Shown here one piece after another: positions 41,443 to 54,800 of a stretch of 64,000 nt of DNA. Source of the DNA: Penicillus capitatus (taxonomy: Eukaryota; Chlorophyta). Where the stretch lies: assembly GCA_965649825.1 (NCBI GenBank), contig OZ287712.1:310001-374000 (forward strand), in the 5' to 3' direction. The notes beneath the pieces were generated by a model. That model worked only from the letters and a program-made list of their open reading frames with translations. It made no database searches and had not been told where the DNA came from. Position 1 is the stretch's first letter. Each line of letters starts with the position of its first letter. The position numbers were made by a program, and so were the translations under genes.

Positions 41443-42288
41443 ATGGAACGATCATTGGCGACCGTCATCATCTCCGTCGCCACCGTGACTGCCGCCACCG
41501 TGGTCTGGCAGTTCTACGATGCCTCGCTCTTCTCCTATCACCCCGTCGCCATGACGACGGGCTACGCACTGCTCATGACCCTGGGTCTACTACAAGCCGT
41601 CTCCGCACGAGATACCATCGCTGAGCAACGCACCGTCGCCCTAAGCAGGCACATGTATCTTCAGCTCGCTGCTGCTGGATGCATTTTTATTGGATTCATT
41701 GCTATCTACTCTAACAAGGTCACTCTTTTGAGATATCTGTCACACATCGCACAAAGGCTTTGCAGATTCGATACGGCAAAGAGCATTTCGCTTCATGGCA
41801 TGCCAAGGTAGCGCGCTATCTCATCGACATCTGCTGTCCGTCTCTTGAGATGTCGTGGATGGAGGTTGGCGTGGGGACAGTGATGTTGAGTGGGTCGACG
41901 GTGCTGCTGGGTATCATGAGCTTCCGTACCTTGGGCCTCTTCGAAATCCTGCCAGCTTTTGTCAAACGTCGCATCAAGACCGTTCACACTCGGGCATGAC
42001 CGCCGCCAATGTCACTCTTCTACGCTTCAGCCATGGTGTGACTGACAGGCAGGGATGCTGACATGGTACGCTGCCGTGCTGGTTATGGTACTGGGCATCC
42101 GCACACCGAAGCAAGACAAAGTCCGCCACGCTCACACTTCTGCCCTCCAGCATCTGCTGAAGAACTAGGGTTTGTGGACTGTTCTATTGCAGTGTTGGTT
42201 AGCCAGTGTCGCCGCCGCGACGGCCTACGTCCTCTTTCGCAGCACCAAGAAGAGACAGAACCATTCCATCCTACCCGAACAGCAGTGA
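41443..42288 (+). CDS. Cytochrome b561-domain protein (CYB561D1/D2-like)
   Basis: A polytopic haem protein that probably moves electrons across a membrane from ascorbate. Exon 1 gives two hydrophobic segments: an amino-terminal anchor (ATVIISVATVTAATVVWQFY) and YHPVAMTTGYALLMTLGLLQ, which contains the first haem His; then RHMYLQLAAAGCIFIGF with the second. An intron starting GTCACTCTTTTG leads to GKEHFASWHAK (third). Another leads to TVMLSGSTVLLGIMSF and IKTVHTR (fourth His). The next junction (41994-42048) only works as a GC-AG intron, giving HTR|AGMLTWYAAVLVMVLGI. A last intron yields GLWTVLLQCWLASVAAATAYVLF and the end at 42286-42288. The four His and six membrane segments match the family. 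Confidence 0.86.
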
Positions 42289-42822
42289 ACACCATTCCGC
42301 TATGAATCATCTACAAAGAGTGATATCCCAGACCATTGTCCACGAACGCCGCCACAAACGCACGCGCTCCGTCAAGCGCCACGCCAGACGGCCGAGACGC
42401 AACGCATCGTGCTGTGCCCTATTGACGGCGCTTTGCACACGCCGCGTCTTGGCGAAGGCCGTTTCGCCAGAAAAGGTCCAGCTGCGTTGTTCGCTTCCCG
42501 TTCGTTACAGCGTCCATGCAGCGCATCCGCCACAGCACGACCCTACATCTCCCATACCATCATGTCAAACGATCTTCCCTGCGTCAGGGCGACGCGATCG
42601 TTCCTACGGTACTGCTGTCCTGACGACCATCGTCCTGCAGAAACCGTCGATGTGTCTCGCCTGCTTCGGAAGAAGTAACGGACGTCATCGACGTCACATG
42701 CATCACGCGTCCCAACGTCGCATCGTCGTCTACGAACACCGTTGCCATTCGTAGCCCGTTGCATGACGTTATAACCCGTTGTTCACTTCTTCATCGCCGA
42801 ACTCTCCATTTCATCCATAGTC
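42289..42822. other. Short intergenic region upstream of XRN1
   Basis: An open frame (42304-42754, plus) is Arg/His-rich without motifs and is probably not coding. The segment likely contains the XRN1 promoter. Confidence 0.35.
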
Positions 42823-45800
42823 ATGGGTCCGTCCACTGACCCATCGCTCTCTCCACCCATCGACACCCTTTTCCTGTATCGTAGGCGTTCCACGTTTCTT
42901 TCGCTGGGTCGCCGAGAGGTGGCCCTGTGTTTGTCAAACGATATCCATGGAATCCGCGCCTCCGACGGACAACCTCTACCTCAACCTGTCAGCCGTGCTG
43001 CAGGAGGCTGCCCTTCATTCAGGCGGACATGGAGACACGAGAGCCATTATGGAACACATTGAACACGCCGTGAACAGGATTGTCAGTCTTACCAAACCAA
43101 AATCTGTCGTCTTCCTCGCCATGGACGGTCATTCCACCACTCCTCCCTCACGCACACCACTCACGCCCCTCCCCCTTCAGGAGTGATACCGAGAGCCAAG
43201 CTGATGCGCCATCGATCGAATAAGTTTCGAATTGCTGAGAATATGAAACTGGTAACAGCCCGTGGAATGCGGCACCATCGATGCGTGCGTTGTGATGGAT
43301 GTTAGGCATCAGCCGCCGCCGCTCGGAGAGGGGAAGTATTGAAAACGTTCGATTTGAATGCCCTCACGGCCGGAACGGAATTCATGGTCGAGTTGATGCA
43401 TCGATTGAAGTCATTCGTGCGGCAGAACATCAGTCAAGGTGCTCCATGGGCACCGGCTGTGATTCTTTCAGGCAGAACCGCACTCTTTTAGTCGGTTGCG
43501 ATGGATGCATGGGGGTATAGGGTCGGATGTACCGGGCGAAGCCGATCACAAGATCTTGGACTACATCCGCAATCTCAAACATGCGTCAGAGTGGCGACCG
43601 AATCAAAGACATGCGTTCTATGGCCTAGACGCTTCGATCCTTCTGTCCGCGTTGGTGATCCACGAGCCACATTGTTATTTATTTAAAGAGAGAAGCTCCA
43701 AGTCTAAAGGAAGCAAGGGACCGGCTGCCAGAGTGATGTTGGAGAATCATCTGCAGGAGGAGTTCCTTCTCTGCAGCATCGGGTGCGTGGAAGAAGTGTG
43801 AGATGTGTGCGGCATGGTGTGATGGTGTTCAGTTTGCTGAGGGACTATCTCGAGATGGAGTTGGAAACGCAGCTTCCTCGCAGCTTCCGGCTAAACATCG
43901 AACGTGCCATCGATGACTTTGTCCTTTTCTGCATGATCGCTGGAAACGATTTTCTACCGGGCACGATCTCACTCTTTTCAGAACGCGCCATTGTGTGACG
44001 GATGGGCTCCCCTCTTTCTAGGATTGGAGTGTTTTGATGGGGTCGATGCTCTGATGGAAAATCTCATGGAGAGCTATAAAGTCATGTTACCTGTTCTGGG
44101 TGGGTACATTACGCAAATTGGCCGAATCAACGGCGAAAGACTACAAAAAGTACCATCCCCTTGTCGCCCCTCCCTCCATCCGCATACTCCTTCCTACCCT
44201 CAAGGTCCTGCATCACTGTTCGATCACCGAAGAAGGGCACGTTCGACGGCAGCTTCATGTGAGACCTACCTGCCTTAAGTACAGAAGGGCATCCGTGGTG
44301 GTCTTGTCGCCTAGGCTATGAACGAAGGGAAGCTTCAAGAGAAGGACAGAGTTGTGGATCAGGACTTCCTGTTTCTGAGCAACCGAGCGGCCAGAGATAT
44401 CTTTAACGAATCGCCCACGCCCGAAGATGCCATCGAAGCTTGGAAAGTGAGCGACGGCGGAGTGTCGTGGAAGACTGACTCGCTGGACGTGTCTGTTTAG
44501 CGTCGGCATTATCAAGAGAAGCTTCATGTTCCACCCCATTCAAAACAGACTGTCATCACGCAGTACTTCGAAGGACTGAATTGGTCCATGAGATGCTTTT
44601 ACAGAGGAATGCCGAGCTGGAACTGGTATTATCCGTATCACTATGCGCCGATGATTTCTGACATGAATGACATGGACCCGTCCAAAGGTCACATCACTCT
44701 TTATCTCACTCTTTTGATATAGATCCTTCGCTCTGCTGTTTAGTTTTGTTCAGAATGGGCAATCCAGTGTCGACGTTATTTCATTTGATGTCCGTCTTGC
44801 CGCGTGCTTCACACAAACTTGCACCTCGAATACTGCAACCCCTGATTATGGATCCCAAATCTCCTTTGGTATCTTATTACCCAAATGACTGCCGAGTGGA
44901 CATGGAAGGTCACACTTGTGTCATGCATCTCACACTTTCCTCTTGACCTCTGCCTGTGCATCGTAGGGAAAAGAATGGACTGGGATGCTGTTGTATTATT
45001 ACCTTTTTTGGAAGACAGAAAACTGGAATGCATTCTGACCAAGGTCCAATCTCAGCTGACAAACAACGATCTTGATCGAACAAAAAACGGCCATTCTCTG
45101 ATCTTTACCTCTAAAGAAGGCACCCAGTCTATCGCCCTTCCTGCTTTGACTGTGGTTTCCAGGTCTGATTCGAGTGGCCCTATGTATCCACGACCCATCT
45201 GCCATGACGAACCTCTCCGCCAATGGAGAATCAAGCAACTCGAGGAAGTCCTCGTCGAGCATCGATCTGAATAGTTTGAGTTCTCTTAAGGCTTTTAGAA
45301 GTGAACTAACACCTGATACTGTGACTGGCACTCAAGCTCCTAGTGGATACTGGACACTTAAGTCACACAAGGCGCCGCCGCCAGCCGCCGTTGCCGATCG
45401 TTAGGGTTTGGGTGTTTAGGTGATTGCATCTATGAAGGAATTGGAAGTGTGCCTGTTCAATTATCCAAGCGCAAGGCGTACCTTGCAGTTGACGCTGCCT
45501 CCCGCTGCATCTCTCTCCTGTCCCGAACTGCTGATCGGTAGAGTTGTGTTTGTGGACTGGCCCTCGCTGCAACGAGCACGGGTGGTCCGAATTGAAGACC
45601 GGCGTTGCATTACCGAAACGAAAGTGAACTATAGTGATGAACCGTCCTACAAAGCCCAAACCTGTCAAGCACATCACGTCTTCAAACAGACGCTAAATTC
45701 CCAGGAATGGTCCAACAAAGTGCAACAGACCACCCGTCTTCTCCGAGAGAAGAAAGGAATTGAAGTGGGACTCGTAGAGGTCCTTGTCACCGTCAAGAAA

Positions 45801-47606
45801 ATTAATGGCGCCCTACGACTCGGCCTGGATCATTTCGTCGAGCGATACGGCGGTCACGAAACCTATCCCCTACAGGTCGCGCCGCCAGCCTATCACATCA
45901 TCGAATGATCATCTCTTATGTACGCAGGCCGTCATGTTGGAGAATGTCTACCCGAATCATCCAGTCGATCTAGGAGACGAGCAAAAACTGACGTTATGTC
46001 CACACGACCGTCTTCTTTATGTTGGAGAGGACTATCCAGGAACGGTCGCGACAGTGTTGGACGACGAGGATTCCCCGACAGAAACGTCATCGCTGAAAGG
46101 CACGTCCTCCCTGCGCCATACCACAAGCGCGATCGATCGATCTGTGTACAGAAGACGAGGTGGATCTCTGTTCGAGGGAGAACGAATCCCTGGCTGTCTC
46201 GCTCCAAATGCCCGCCTCTTGTGCCACATCTGCTCTCAGATCTGTACAGAAACGGCTGAGAAACACATCTGAGCACTACTATCCGAGCGGAGCTGTCGCC
46301 ACGCGTCTGGGTGTCACGCCTCAGGGACTCTCGCGCATTACTGGAAGTCTCTGGGTCAATACGGGTCAAGAACGACAAGAGATTGGACTGGCGGTTAAGC
46401 TAGGGAGCAAGAACATGTGTGTCGTGGGCTATGTGCGCCCAAGCTCCAACGGAACCGGTTGGGAATACACCGAATCGCTCATCCGCATACTCGAGAGCTA
46501 TCACAGCGCCTTCTTTTGGGTCTTCGAAGCAGTGGATGCCACGCCCGAGGGAGGAGAGATCAATCTGAAACACGTTTTTCCTCACCGATCTGACACAGAC
46601 CTGACAGAACTGGTCAAAAGAACACGAGAATGGCTGAACGGGCTGCCTCTCACTGGACGACCCCTCGTTACGGTAACGCAGCCCACGGCATCGACGTCGA
46701 CTCGAGGCGGTGCCCTTTATGTAGGCCGATGCGTGCGTCGGGAGCATCGCCGTTATCGAAGAGGCCTGTGAGACGCTGTCCAAATCGAATGGCGGCGCAA
46801 AGCCTATCCTGACGAGATTGCCCCGATCCCAACTCATCCCGCCGACAGACAAGTCCACTGTACGATCGAAAGAGGTACCGTCGTTGCGTCGATCGATCGG
46901 GCGATGCGTGAGCGGAGTGCGCTAGGTGGCTGGTGAGATGTTGATCGGCGATCTGGTGATCTACATCGGCACGTCTGTCATCAGTTTTGGATCGTCCGGC
47001 GTCGTTGTCGGAACGTTGAGGGATCAAGTGGAGGTGCTGTTTTCTTCGAAAGTCCTCCACGCTGTCTCGATACTAGGCAATTCAACAAAGAAACGCAGCT
47101 GCCTTGTGAATACTATGGACTTGGTCAATATCTCACGATTAAGGGGGGAAGAACGGTCGAAACACGAAATACATAACAACAAAAATACGCAGCACCACAA
47201 CCACCAGTACTCTCAACGAGCCAAACGTGAGCCGCCATAGAGTGACGGACGGTCGACGGGGTGTCTGTGTTTGTGGTGCAGATGGCAGTATGGGTGGTCG
47301 TCTACAGAGTCCATATCCGCAGCAGAACAGCGCGAGAAGGCGTGGTCATTTGAGCTGGAACGATCGAGGAAGCCGAGTACTGCACGGTGTCCTTCCGCAG
47401 CATCATCACCAGCAGCAGCATCACCAGCAGCAGCATCACCATCATCCAGGGCAACCTGTTCCCGAATCCGTCTGTGCGATGCGTCCAGTGATGGCAGTTC
47501 CTGCTTACGGCTCAGGCGTGTACATTCCTGGGATGACACCAATGCCAGGTCCATAGATCTCACTCTTATGTCTCCTCCTCACACATATAGGATGGCTGTC
47601 TTAGGT
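42823..47606 (+). CDS. XRN1: XRN1-type 5'-3' exoribonuclease
   Basis: Cytoplasmic mRNA-decay nuclease. The first exon is only ATGG (42823-42826); the spliced start is MGVPRFFRWVAERWPC. The catalytic region follows: DNLYLNL, VVFLAMDGVIPRAK, NALTAGTEFM, EADHKILDYIRN, RHAFYGLDASILL (the D.D metal site), NIERAIDDFVLFCMIAGNDFLP, LGGYIT and WNWYYPYHYAP. Then come VSTLFHLMSVLP, SYYPNDCRVDMEG and WDAVVLLPFLEDRKL. Downstream are the PAZ/Tudor- and SH3-like parts: LIGRVVFVDWPSL, YYPSGAVATRLGVTPQGLSRITGS, GLAVKLGSKN, and GDLVIYIGTS with LVNTMDLVNIS. A His/Gln-rich tail (about 47380-47460) ends the protein. Roughly 15-20 short introns are needed, many carrying TCTCACTCTTT before the acceptor. The exact stop (47606 or 47672) depends on the last intron. 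Confidence 0.92.
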
Positions 47607-48046
47607 GTCCAAGGCAGTGTCCCTTCGCATCCAATGCCATTCATAAATTATTCATTGACACCTCGCTATTAAATCTGTGGTCATGATAAATCGACAGATA
47701 TTGTTATAGTTAGCCGCATTCATCCGTTTTGGAATTTGATTGTGTCCTTCTGCCTTGCTACTGTGATTACTGCCAGCTTTCGTGGGTTGTCAACTGCATC
47801 GACGCACGCGCTGCATTGCTCAAAGACATGATGGGACATGTGTCTTTTCGGTTTCCTCGGCGACATACTCTGTAAGTGCTAGTGCTAGAAAGACAAGAAC
47901 GCTTTTGGAATTGTAAATAACGCGAGGCGGTTCACATCCAGCACAGAGAAAGTGACGGAGATGCGAAGGATTCTCTTACAGATTTTGTCGCGTTCAGAGA
48001 AACGACCAGCCGATGCAAAGAGAGATCAAGAGAGATCGAGGAGCGT
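47607..48046. other. Convergent 3' region, no gene seen
   Basis: Lies between the XRN1 stop and the stop of the minus-strand membrane-protein gene. It is expected to hold both 3' ends; no other feature supported. Confidence 0.4.
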
Positions 48047-50847
48047 CTACCCGTGAAGAGCAGCTCGACGAGTGGCGGCGCGCGTCTGCCGCATGGTATG
48101 TGTGCTCGTTGTGGATGTCGCCGTCTGAAAGGACTCGGGAATAGATTCGGCATCGCTCACATCTCCCATCTGAAAGACTTGCAGATCGCCATCGGTGTGC
48201 ACTAACTGATCATGCATCCCTGCCAAGAAGACCTCCTCTGATGCCGAAGGCGATGCGGGAACAGGCGCGTCGACCTGAGGCGTAGCGATGGGAGGCGGGA
48301 AAGGGACGTCGATCGTCGAATGTGCTGACAGGCGTGCCGGGACGCGTTCCTGATCGATAGGAAGCGACTTCTCCCTGAGGAAGAGAACAGACGGTTCAGA
48401 TCAGGGGCGAAAGTGTCCGTAGGGTTACGGGAGAGAGGAGGACTTCGCTCGTGTCGTCTGCATCGTGCCCCGCTTGACGGCGCATCCCAGAACGCAGCGA
48501 TGTGATCGGACTGCCGAACGCAGTTGGCGTCTCGGGAGGGTCATCGTTGCGGTCGATGTCGCGTCTCCCATCTCTTTGCATTCTGAATAAGGCGCCCGTG
48601 ACGACAAGGGCAATTCCCACGAGTAGCCATATCACACGTGAGAGATCCAGCGCTGCCTGTGTCTCCGTCGACGCGTCTTCGATCACGAGCGGCGCATCGA
48701 ACGAGAACGCCGGGCATTTCGCATAACCCAGCGCCTTTTCTGCCAGCGAAGCGCACAGAATCCTCACGTCATCTGATCTGCGGTCCTCGTTGGCGGCCGC
48801 CGCCGCCGCCGCCGGGCACATGAACATCGGCGTGTAGACTGGACATGTGTCGTCCCTCGGCACGAACCGCACGTCCACTCCGCCGATCTCTTCGACGCCA
48901 CTCGGTGCGTGCCACAACGGACAGAACTGAAGAAACGACCAGAGAAAAACGCTGGCGACTAACAGCCACGAGATGAGCTTCTGTCCGTGCCCCTCTCGTC
49001 CATTCGCATTCCATTCCCACGAGAACCGCAAACCTTTTGCCTTGCCCTCCTCATCCTTCCCTAAGAACAGCCACCTCTCCAGCGGCAGTCGACGTCTGGC
49101 ACACGTCGGATACCTTCCGTGATAAAAACTTCGGAGTCGTGGCCTGTGGACGTCATCTTTCGAGGCGGAACTGGAATCCGAGAAGATCCGTTTTTCCGGC
49201 TGCTCTTGTTCGTCGTTGGTTCGCCGCCCGAAGGTAATTCGCTTTCCGCGTGTCCGTGCCGCGGCGTATTCGTCAAATCCGTCAGTTGTATGTCGCGTGG
49301 GCGATTTGGACGTGGCGGCGTTCGTTTTGACGCGGAACTGCGGGATGGCTGATCGGCGGCATCGCGTGTGCGTTCAGGTCTGGGCAGCTTAGTGCCGGGC
49401 GATTCGGACGTCGTCGAGACCGACGTCTTTTCATCGACGATCAAGATTTTGATACTCTCCGGCACCGAACCACGCTGCCTCTCGTTCTTCTTCGACGGCG
49501 ACGGACACGGCGGAATGCTTGACGTCGCAGAAGCGCCTCTTTCACTTTCGACGACGATCGACATCCCCTCGTCGTCGACCACCTTCGCGCTATCATCTCC
49601 GGTCGTCTCGTCAATGACGGCGGTCTTGATCGAGTGATCTGTCTTTGTCGCCGCCGGCAACGCAGACGGCTTCTTATTGGCGTTCTGCGCGAGAGGAGCC
49701 TCCGGAGTCGTATTGCGAATGATGCCGATGTCGGCAGAGGTCTCGCTGACCATGCCACGACGCACGGATTCGGTCAGCGCCGAAGTAGGCCGTTTGACGT
49801 CGTGCTTCTCAGAAAAACGCTTCGCTGGCGGCGACGTCTTCGTCTCCGTGCGTTCAACCGCTTGGCACAGCTGACTGAGTCGCTCCGACAACGGCAAGAC
49901 GTTGCTCCGTGACAAACGTCCGCTGTCGCCGCCCTCATGCGTCGCTTTCTCACGCGTTTTGCTTTTTCGCGTGGTCTTCGTCGCCTGTTGGCCATCCGTC
50001 TTCTTTCCTTTTGCCTTTGCCCGTTTTCTTCGATAGCGCTGAACTCGAGGCGGCTCCGCATCACGTGTCCCCGTCACACGGAAGAGGCCCTCGGCGCGTT
50101 CGTCGTACGAAAAGGTTCCGTCTCGGTCGCTTTGCGTCACCGTGTTCGACAACGAAGCGTCCTCCCACACTTCGACGTTGCTCAAGCCGTTCACCGCTCC
50201 GAACGCAAACAGGTCGATATCGTCTGTCGAGACGCTCTCGATATCCGTCGCTTCGGCACGGAGAAGTGGCGTTGTCACTCGGGCGATCTCTGTCGTCTTG
50301 GCACCGGATCTCTTCCGAAGAAATCCACTTCCTTCATCCTCTCGGCTCAGTTCCTCTTTTCTATCGCACAGACAAACGACGTCGAGAGATGCCTGGCTAA
50401 GCGTGTGCCTTTCCCCTGACGTTTCTTTGAGGAATTTATCGAGTTTTCGGCATCGTCTGGAGTGGGGATTGATGGTGTAGCCCGAGGCGTTGGATATGGT
50501 GTCGTCGTACGAAGGGTAGTGGACGGAGTCAACGAGCGACGAATGCGGTCGCGGAAGTGTCCGTCCATCACGTCCGTCGACGTTTTCCGCCTCGTCTTGT
50601 GACGCACCGCTCCCCTATCAGACCATCTGAAGGCGATTCGCAAAACGTCCGTCGCGCTCACGTAGAAGGTCAGCCGCGATGCCGATTCGCGCGACTGGCG
50701 GTCTGCCTGTACGTCGGCAGTGACCTCAGACGGTGCCTCCGAATCCGCAAAGACATCGACGTGCACGCGAGGACTCGCCGTATGCGAAGCGACTTTCGAA
50801 CTCGCCCCTGCGACGCACAACGTCCGTCTCTGCATCCGAGGAGACAA
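48047..50847 (-). CDS. Large low-complexity membrane protein with two C-terminal transmembrane segments, unrecognised
   Basis: Linked minus-strand exons. The long amino-terminal part is Ser/Thr/Arg/Lys-rich and probably disordered, with a Lys/Arg cluster (YRRKRAKAKGKKT) resembling a nuclear-localisation signal. A clean intron joins WRWRG|LRFSWEW near 49060-49020. Then a hydrophobic segment (LISWLLVASVFLWSFLQF), a roughly 110-residue loop with cysteines (DTCPVY..MFMC, ILCAS, YAKC) and an Ala run, and a second segment (VIWLLVGIALVVTGALF). A final acidic/Ser exon ends at 48047. Both termini are predicted on the same side. This topology is seen in several inner-nuclear-membrane proteins, but no homology was recognised. 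Upstream exon limits are uncertain. Confidence 0.5.
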
Positions 50848-50980
50848 AAGTGTAATAGAGTGACGTCACCTGTGGACTGCGACTGCAAGTACTCGGTAAA
50901 TGTTTGTAACGTACCGCGAGTCGACAGCTCAAGTGAACCTAGACGCACTCCACACCACATCCGACGCGATCCTTCCACGC

Positions 50981-51562
50981 CTACCGGAGTCGTTTAGGCT
51001 CGACGGTATGCTCGAGTCGGATCTTCGTCTGAGGGGCGTCTGTCGAGTGACGGCCGCCGGCGAGGCGTCTGGAGACGATGGATGCAGGGCGAAGCTGGGC
51101 AAGGGTCGTCGTACCTTGTCGGAGGTTCATGTCGTTTGGCTTCCATCCGAAGGCGCCGCTCTCTTCTTCCGTCGAAACGATGCCCGTCCATCCACGGGCG
51201 GCATTCGATACTAACGGCCCCGTCGTCAGCGGGACGCCACGTGTGCCGCGCGTTCCGGTGCTCCTCGGCGGCAGAAGGTTCTGTTTGTCTTTCGTGCGAC
51301 CGGAGCTTTGACCCGCGACGGACGCCGAGCGCGGCAACGGCGACGAAGAATGCGTGTCGCCGTGTCCGTGTGTCGTGTCTGCTTTCTTCATAGGATAGTG
51401 TCCGACCAGAAACTCGGCGCCAACCTGAAAACGCCATCGGCGTTTTGCCGAGAGGCATCTCGTGTCTTGCCGTTTTTTGCTCGTGAACAGACTGTTGACG
51501 CATTTGGGGCCCCGCGTTCGATGGGTGACCGTCAGCAAATGAAAGCGACCGTTGTCGCGCAC
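50981..51562 (-). CDS. Unrecognised Arg/Ser/Thr-rich open frame, perhaps an upstream exon of the preceding membrane protein
   Basis: 193 codons with no domain. The composition matches the disordered amino-terminal part of the downstream minus-strand gene. Between 50850 and 50980 an intron could link them, but no decisive splice pair was found. Could equally be a spurious frame in GC-rich DNA. Confidence 0.25.
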   Translation of the reverse strand: MRDNGRFHLLTVTHRTRGPKCVNSLFTSKKRQDTRCLSAKRRWRFQVGAEFLVGHYPMKKADTTHGHGDTHSSSPLPRSASVAGQSSGRTKDKQNLLPPRSTGTRGTRGVPLTTGPLVSNAARGWTGIVSTEEESGAFGWKPNDMNLRQGTTTLAQLRPASIVSRRLAGGRHSTDAPQTKIRLEHTVEPKRLR

Positions 51563-51898
51563 AGCTCTTTCGCGTTGCGTGTCAAAGATAGCGTCAACGG
51601 ACAGGAGATAGTGCGCAACGTTTGACGATTGAATGAAAGTAATGGCCTTCTCTTAACACCCACCCCTCGCGCCGCCGTACGGACACCGGTATCCAAAGGC
51701 ACGTTCTCTTAGAGCAAAGGCGGCGGCGCCTTGACGCGCATTTCTCCCGTCGAGCTGACAGGCAAAGCCCTTTGGTCTATCGACGATGAGACGGTTGTCG
51801 ATTCCGTCTCATCAAGACAGGCTGCCTCAGAGAAACGCCCGTCTTCCAGGATTCTGGACAGGAATATGAAGTGACCGAGCGCCTGCGACGAGAGGATG

Positions 51899-54800
51899 TC
51901 ACTTTCTTAAGAGACAGACGCCAATGGCGAGCATCGTGACGAAGAGACCTGTGACAAGACCCAGTGCAAAAATCAAATACTCAATCACGGCAAAATGCCG
52001 AGCGTCTTGGGCTGTCCCATCCGAGCGCAGGTCTACAGCAAAGGCAGCCAGCCGTAGGTGCTCGCTTTGGTGTGGAAAGAGCGACGTGCCTTTCAGTAGG
52101 TAGTACTTCATGAGCGTGCCCAGGGCCTTGTCGACGGGCGCTTCGTCGTCGAAGGCGCCATAATCAAACGCGTGTTCAAAATGGTGTTCTTCAGGAACGG
52201 CAAGCGTCTTGCCCGACCACCACTGAGGACGATCGATGTTCTGCGCCTCCGACAAACCGGGTACGAAAGGAGACAAGGTCGACATCGCGTAGTCCTCTGC
52301 AGTTCTCGGACGCTCCTCCTCCAGCACCGCCTCGTCGCGAGCATCTTCGCTGGCAACATCTCCTGACGCTACGCACAAACCCGACGTGCGTTCTTTGTCC
52401 GTATCCGTAGAGATATACCCTGAAAAGTCTGCATAGGAGAGGGGTAGGCCTGTAGCAATGCTCTTTGTTTCCTTTGGCGGTCTGCTTTGCCATCTCGCCG
52501 TTTCGCCCGTCGGATTCCGTACGTCGTTTCCTGCAGCGCCGACAACGCCTTTACCGTTCGACCGACCTGAAATCACATCGTTGGAGGACAGACCGACATA
52601 CGATGCCGTCTTTGACGGAGATGGACCTCGGAGAGGATCTCGTCTGAACCCGTTGGTAAGTGATCGAGCTTGAGAAGCTCATTGGGAAGACCGTGGTCCA
52701 TCGTGGAATGAAAATGCGCGTCGTGTGCGACGATGGCGGTGGATGCTTTCAAGATACGTCGCATCTCCTCTTCTCCGTCCTCCACGATGCGTGACCATCC
52801 ATTGCCCAGGTGCTCACGCAACGATGCATCGAGCTTAGCGATGGTCGCCTTCATATCCTCTCCGTTGTCTCCGTTCGCCGCGTGCTCTTCTGTACCGCCG
52901 AGCGTCTGTCGAACCAGATCCACTGCCGCTTTTGTCGACGGATTTTCGATATCGATCGTGTCGAACTGTTCTCGGAATCGCAGCCAATCGCCGTTTCCAT
53001 CGGTTTCCAAAGAATCGATCAAGGAACGGAGCTGCTCTCGAACAGGCTGCGGAAGATCCTCAATAGACGTTGCACGGGTCCGGGCGCGTTTTCGAGTCAT
53101 CGTGGCTTTCCATTCGCCGAGGCGCTTCGTTGACGCCGACGCTTTCTCTCTGAAGATGCGCTGAATATCCGGCACGTCAGCAGGCGACATAGCACCCGCG
53201 TCTGCCAGAAGCTTTCGTTTGCGTTCGGAAAGAACATCTTGAATCCACTCCTCCAATCGATTCTGCACTTTGGTCACTGTCTGGCTCTTATCCACTCCCA
53301 TGACCCTTCTGCCTATGGCCTGAAGCAGCTCTTCACGAAACGCCGCCACTGGCGTTGGCGCTTCGTCTGCATACTCCTCCTTTTCTTTAAAGCCCGACGA
53401 GAAATGCAAAGCGTCTGCGGAAAGGTGCTCGGCGCTTGCGTCGCTCGACTCTGTTCGCCGAGAGAGAAGCGTCTCGAGTGTATCCACGACTGCGTCTAGA
53501 TCCACGTGGTATTCTGCCAGCACGTCTGGATGTGCGTCAGCGTCGGCTTCAGACAAGAGTCGTCGCTTCACCGAGGGCTGTTCATCGTCGTCTCGTTTTT
53601 GCACTCGAGAGAACTGGCCGATGTTGCGAACGAAGGCCTTGAGCTTCGAAACGGTATCTTTCAATTTCTCAATCGGTCGTTCCTTTGCCTCCGCAGCTGA
53701 CTGAACGTCGATGTCATCAATGAGTTCTCTGAGTGTCGTCGGCGGAGCGTCGACAGGCAAGTGGCGTGCGACGATTGGATTGGTACCCGGTATGTAGCTC
53801 TCGATGCTGAGTATCTGCTTCAGTAACTGAACCAGACGAGCGTCACTTTTCGACAGCGCCGCCGTCTCCAGCTGTGCGTATCTCTGCTCTATGGCGACGA
53901 CGCTTCTCCACCACTGTGCCAGACAAGGAATGCGCTTGAGATCCCGAAACTCCACGCATTCACGGAATCGCGTTATGGCGTCACTCATGTCCTGACGAAA
54001 AGAAGAGAGCAGAGGGATCTCGGCAGCTCTGCTCTGTGTCACATAAGCGCGAGCCTCAAAATCGGCAACGGTCGACTCCAACTCGCGGACCAACTACATC
54101 GAAAATGAACGTCTGAAATAAAAAGAGGCATTGGCAAAAAGAGACGTGCCTCGGCGAGACATACGAGGGAGGTATTGCTGGCATCCTGACGGCACGATTC
54201 ATAACGGCGAAAAAGAGTGAACACCACCTGGAATGGCGCGCTCAAAACGTTTGAAAAGAGTGACAAACTCTACCTGGGCGAGATCGACGCGTTGTCGGAG
54301 ATCTTGAACGTCTTCTATACTTGCTTGTAGACGCTCCCAGGCGTCTGTCTCCAGCGTCGTGCTCTTTTCTAGATTCCAAAAGAGTGAGATGACCTTAACC
54401 GTAGAGCCGTAGAGCCGTAGCGCTCGACAGTACTTTGTTGTTCAAGAGTCAGGTCTTCCAAGATGCGTTGCATCAGATCGTGTAAGTGTGGCATCGAAGA
54501 CGCATCGCCGAGTCCTTGATCGAAGACCTCCTGCAACGTACGCGTCTGATCGACTTGCTCGACGGCGTCTTCCTGAACGAGAGACTCGAGCAATGTCGTC
54601 CACGCTGCGCTTGGACGTTGCCATCGTGAGGGTGTAAGGCATGGCATACTTGCTATCCAGTCGCTGGGATCTGCGTCCGTCATTTGCTGCAAAGGACGCT
54701 GTTGCGTTTCTTCTTCCACGACGCGCAGCGCAGCGTATGCCGCAAGCGCTTCGCTATGTTGCGCAAGGAATGCCCTTCGTATATAAACTGTCAGATTTAG

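Noticed and set aside
47395-47460. CAT/CAG triplet repeat as an independent satellite
   Set aside because: It encodes the His/Gln-rich tail of XRN1 in frame, so it is part of the coding sequence.
48795-48822. GCC repeat as a regulatory CpG-like element
   Set aside because: It encodes the Ala run in the loop of the two-TM protein, in frame on the minus strand.
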